Positions 61,818 through 64,000 of a stretch of 64,000 nucleotides of DNA are shown piece after piece. Location: NCBI GenBank assembly GCA_020161615.1, contig JAIUPD010000001.1, forward strand, positions 620,584-684,583. Reading direction: 5' to 3'. Positions within the stretch are counted from its first letter, which is position 1. The number at the start of each line of letters is the position of its first letter. This DNA comes from Pseudomonadota bacterium (GTDB lineage Bacteria; Pseudomonadota; Alphaproteobacteria; Rhodobacterales; Rhodobacteraceae). Position numbers and translations under genes: made by a program. The notes under the pieces were generated by a model. It had not been told where the DNA came from, did no database searches, and worked only from the letters and a program-made list of their open reading frames with translations.

Positions 61818-63902
61818 ATGCCGCTTCGCTTTTCCGAGGAAGGACCAGAGTTTCCTTCGCCGTTGGTCGACGCTTTGCTCAAGGGCGACGTTGTATTCCT
61901 GTGTGGCGCGGGCATTAGTGCCCCGCAGCTACCTGGCTTTGCTGATCTTGTTGATCTTTGCTACGCTGAGCTGAACCTTGAAAAAGATCGCTCTGAGCAC
62001 TTCTCGTACTCAGAATACAGGTTCGAAGAGGTTCTGGGTTCCCTCAGTCGCAGGATCGCCGATCCTGATGAGTTGGTTCGCACCGTCAGCGGCTTGGTCA
62101 AACTGCCAGACCCTCCGGACCTCTCATGCCATCGAACGCTCCTCCGGTTATCGCGCGATTTGGAAAACCGGCCAAGCATTGTCACTACAAACTTCGACAC
62201 CTTGATCGAGCACGCCTGGATGCAGGAAGGTGCGCCCCGGAAGGTTGTCGCGGGAGCGAGTTTCGCAGGCCAAGCGCTGCCCTTGCCTGGCAGCGCCGGG
62301 TTTCAGGGCGTCATCCACATCCACGGCCGCATCGGCGACCAGGCCATCGGGGTGGAACAGTCCGCCCTTGTCATGACCAGCGCCGATTATGGCGACGCCT
62401 ACATGAGGTCCGGTTGGGTCTCGCGGTTCCTGTTCGACCTGTGCCGCTGCAAGACGGTTGTACTGGTCGGTTACAGTGCCAATGACGCGCCGGTTCGGTA
62501 CTTCCTCAACGTGCTGGAGGCTGACAGGACCCGCTTCCCTGACCTTCGTACGGTCTACGCTCTTGATGCTGTTCGGGACAGCGAGGAAGACACGATAGCT
62601 CGTTGGGCGGCCTTGGCAGTCGAAGTGCTGCCTTATCGAGCTGTGGTAGGCCCTGATGAGCAACCGCAGCAGCATACTGCATTGTGGCGAGACCTGGAGA
62701 AGCTCGCCGACCTGGTTGAGACGCCGAAAGCAACGCGCCGTCGCTGGGCTTCGGATCTCCTGTGTAGGCCATTTAATGAAGCTACCCCGACCGAGCTCGA
62801 TTGGGTCGCATGGCTCTTTACGGGCCGGCGCGACCTTTTCGATCTCGTAATCGACGCCGTTCAGGATAGCGCTTGGCTGGACTTCTGTGCTGATCGAAAG
62901 CTCTGGACGGACCAAGATGCTGACTGGATATCGGCTGCGTGGGCGAGCAAGGACTTTCAGAGCAAGGCACGCTTTCAGGCGGCGCTCAAATGGAATGCAA
63001 AGCTCGGAAAAGGTTTCCGGTCACAACTGGGCTTTCGGCTAGGTCAGGCGCGAGAACTGCCTGAACTATGGCGCTTAGCTTGGCGTCTCATGGCGACCAG
63101 TGAGCCGCAGCGATTGCACTGGGATGATCGATCCTACGCCGTGCGGCGAGAACTGGCGCATGAAACTGTCTTGTATGCTGATCTTCGAAAGGCCGTGGGC
63201 TTGCTGTCTCCGCGCCTCATTCTTGAACCGAACCGGAGCGATCTCTACGGCTCGCCAACTCTAGACTCTCCTGAACGTCTGACGGACCTTACCTGGATCA
63301 GATTGGGCGTTCCCGACCACGGAGGCGCCGCCGAACTGCTCCACGCGCTGCTCAGGCATCCTCAGCCCTCAGTGCTCATTGGCTTGGCCACGGCAGAGCT
63401 GCGCGACGCTATCGGCAGGGGAGTTGACGCAGGCCTGGTTGGGGAAGACTTCGACCGGCTCGACTCAGGCGTTCCGTCGATTGAGCCCCATGCTCAGAAC
63501 GAGCACCGAGATGGGATCGTCTTCCTCACCGAGCTGCTTGCCCGCCTGCTCCCATTGGTCGCGGCGACTGACGCGCCGGGGGCGCGGCGGCAAGCAGAGG
63601 AGTGGCGCATCATGCCAAGCCGGGTCGGCCTCCGCCTCTGGATGCACGCACTTCGCAATCCAAACCTCTTTGCCGCTACGGAGGCCATGGCAGCGCTACT
63701 TGGCCTCTCGCTCGATGATTTCTGGCGGACCCACCGCGAGCTGGCGCTCGTTGTGCGGGACCGCTCAAGTGACGCAGACCGAAAGGTGGTCGAGAGCCTA
63801 GAAAACCGCGTTCGGAGTGAAGCGCAGCTGTTCTATCAGCGCTATGAGGTCGAAGAAGGGCAGCCGGACTGGCGTAAGCGGGAAGGGAACCCCGTGGGTT
63901 AA
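61818..63902 (+). CDS. SIR2-domain protein, probable anti-phage defence NADase
   Basis: This 694-residue protein has an N-terminal SIR2-like domain: FLCGAGISAP with Gly30-Ala31-Gly32, TTNFDTLIEHA with Asn125 and Asp127, IHIHGRIGD with the presumed catalytic His169, and LVGYSANDAP. The remaining 400 residues are helical and unrecognised. SIR2 proteins of this kind (DSR, Thoeris ThsA, AVAST relatives) deplete NAD+ in infected cells, and mobile elements often carry them. Codon use and G+C are lower than in the core genome, suggesting transfer. It ends at a TAA 98 bases from the window edge; relatives known to me can be longer, so it may be shortened. Confidence 0.8.
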   Translation: MPLRFSEEGPEFPSPLVDALLKGDVVFLCGAGISAPQLPGFADLVDLCYAELNLEKDRSEHFSYSEYRFEEVLGSLSRRIADPDELVRTVSGLVKLPDPPDLSCHRTLLRLSRDLENRPSIVTTNFDTLIEHAWMQEGAPRKVVAGASFAGQALPLPGSAGFQGVIHIHGRIGDQAIGVEQSALVMTSADYGDAYMRSGWVSRFLFDLCRCKTVVLVGYSANDAPVRYFLNVLEADRTRFPDLRTVYALDAVRDSEEDTIARWAALAVEVLPYRAVVGPDEQPQQHTALWRDLEKLADLVETPKATRRRWASDLLCRPFNEATPTELDWVAWLFTGRRDLFDLVIDAVQDSAWLDFCADRKLWTDQDADWISAAWASKDFQSKARFQAALKWNAKLGKGFRSQLGFRLGQARELPELWRLAWRLMATSEPQRLHWDDRSYAVRRELAHETVLYADLRKAVGLLSPRLILEPNRSDLYGSPTLDSPERLTDLTWIRLGVPDHGGAAELLHALLRHPQPSVLIGLATAELRDAIGRGVDAGLVGEDFDRLDSGVPSIEPHAQNEHRDGIVFLTELLARLLPLVAATDAPGARRQAEEWRIMPSRVGLRLWMHALRNPNLFAATEAMAALLGLSLDDFWRTHRELALVVRDRSSDADRKVVESLENRVRSEAQLFYQRYEVEEGQPDWRKREGNPVG

Positions 63903-64000
63903 GAGCGCGTCCGGTGTGGAGTAGGCTTCTTGCGTTGCTCTGATCGCCGAGGTTCCATGTCTAGAACTAGTTCTACGCCTATGCCTACGACTGGTAGCTT

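Larger units (their letters stand above)
56475..64000 (+). mobile_element. Left part of a putative integrated satellite-like element
   Basis: Downstream of tRNA-Pro lie short unknown genes on one strand, a P4-type primase-SF3 helicase, paired palindromes, a lower-GC non-coding stretch and a SIR2-domain gene. This content is typical of phage satellites or mobilisable islands. No integrase and no second copy of the tRNA 3' end is visible, so the right end must be beyond 64000, or the left boundary is a different site. Element limits are inferred. Confidence 0.6.

Overview
The window is a GC-rich (roughly two-thirds G+C) alphaproteobacterial chromosome segment. Gene content points to the Rhodobacteraceae, in the Rhodobacter / Paracoccus / Rhodovulum range; the genus cannot be fixed from the sequence alone. 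Supporting evidence is a CckA-type hybrid kinase, an Mcl1 malyl-CoA lyase, a TrcR/DUF1013 protein, DUF1127 and DUF1244 proteins, RTX and RTX-Hint proteins, and Rhodobacterales-style intergenic hairpin repeats. Most of the window is ordinary, tightly packed core genome with many 1-10 bp start/stop overlaps.

Layout. 1-6.6 kb: 3' part of cckA, then the late cobalamin genes cobT-cobS-cobC-cobU, a LysR regulator and an esterase. 6.6-9.6 kb (minus): a lipoprotein, and a sulfur cluster made of a rhodanese, a YeeE/YedE transporter and an unlisted 53-residue protein. 9.8-12.3 kb (minus): capsule-export kpsT and a kpsE-like gene. 12.5-18.8 kb: SseB-like and NlpC/P60-like proteins, rplM-rpsI, a membrane protein, PaiB-like protein and purF. 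18.9-24.4 kb: an amine/amino-acid oxidase, a DEAD-box helicase with a repetitive tail, and an AraC/GyrI-like operon. 24.5-30.1 kb: mcl1, then dgcN-dgcA, a phosphoesterase and a D-amino-acid aminotransferase, which look like a D-glutamate utilisation locus. 30.1-36.6 kb: an RTX protein, pyk, rpmI-rplT, hisN and a small HTH regulator. 37-46 kb: quinone oxidoreductase, LysR, DUF1127, Bax-inhibitor-like protein, guaD, mgtE, a folate cyclo-ligase, and an RTX-Hint protein whose upstream region carries a full CtrA-type motif. 46-56.4 kb: DUF4405 protein, dinB, lhgO, RNase T2, trcR, small secreted and membrane proteins, a pseudogene, pheT and an EamA transporter.

56.4-64 kb is different. Directly after a tRNA-Pro(CGG) gene comes a run of short unknown genes, a P4-type primase/SF3 helicase, two related nested palindromes, and a lower-GC SIR2-domain gene of the kind used in anti-phage defence. 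I read it as the left part of an integrated satellite-phage-like or plasmid-like element. Its right end and integrase are not in the window.

The most unusual signal is the pair of nested inverted repeats at 60.89-61.13 kb, just downstream of the primase-helicase gene. They share a core but carry different arm sequences, and each arm pair is self-complementary. That is covariation, as expected of a conserved structure such as a replication origin or structured RNA. Other points of interest are a four-copy dispersed hairpin repeat, an attenuator-like set of exclusive hairpins inside the element, and a CtrA motif in front of the RTX-Hint gene.
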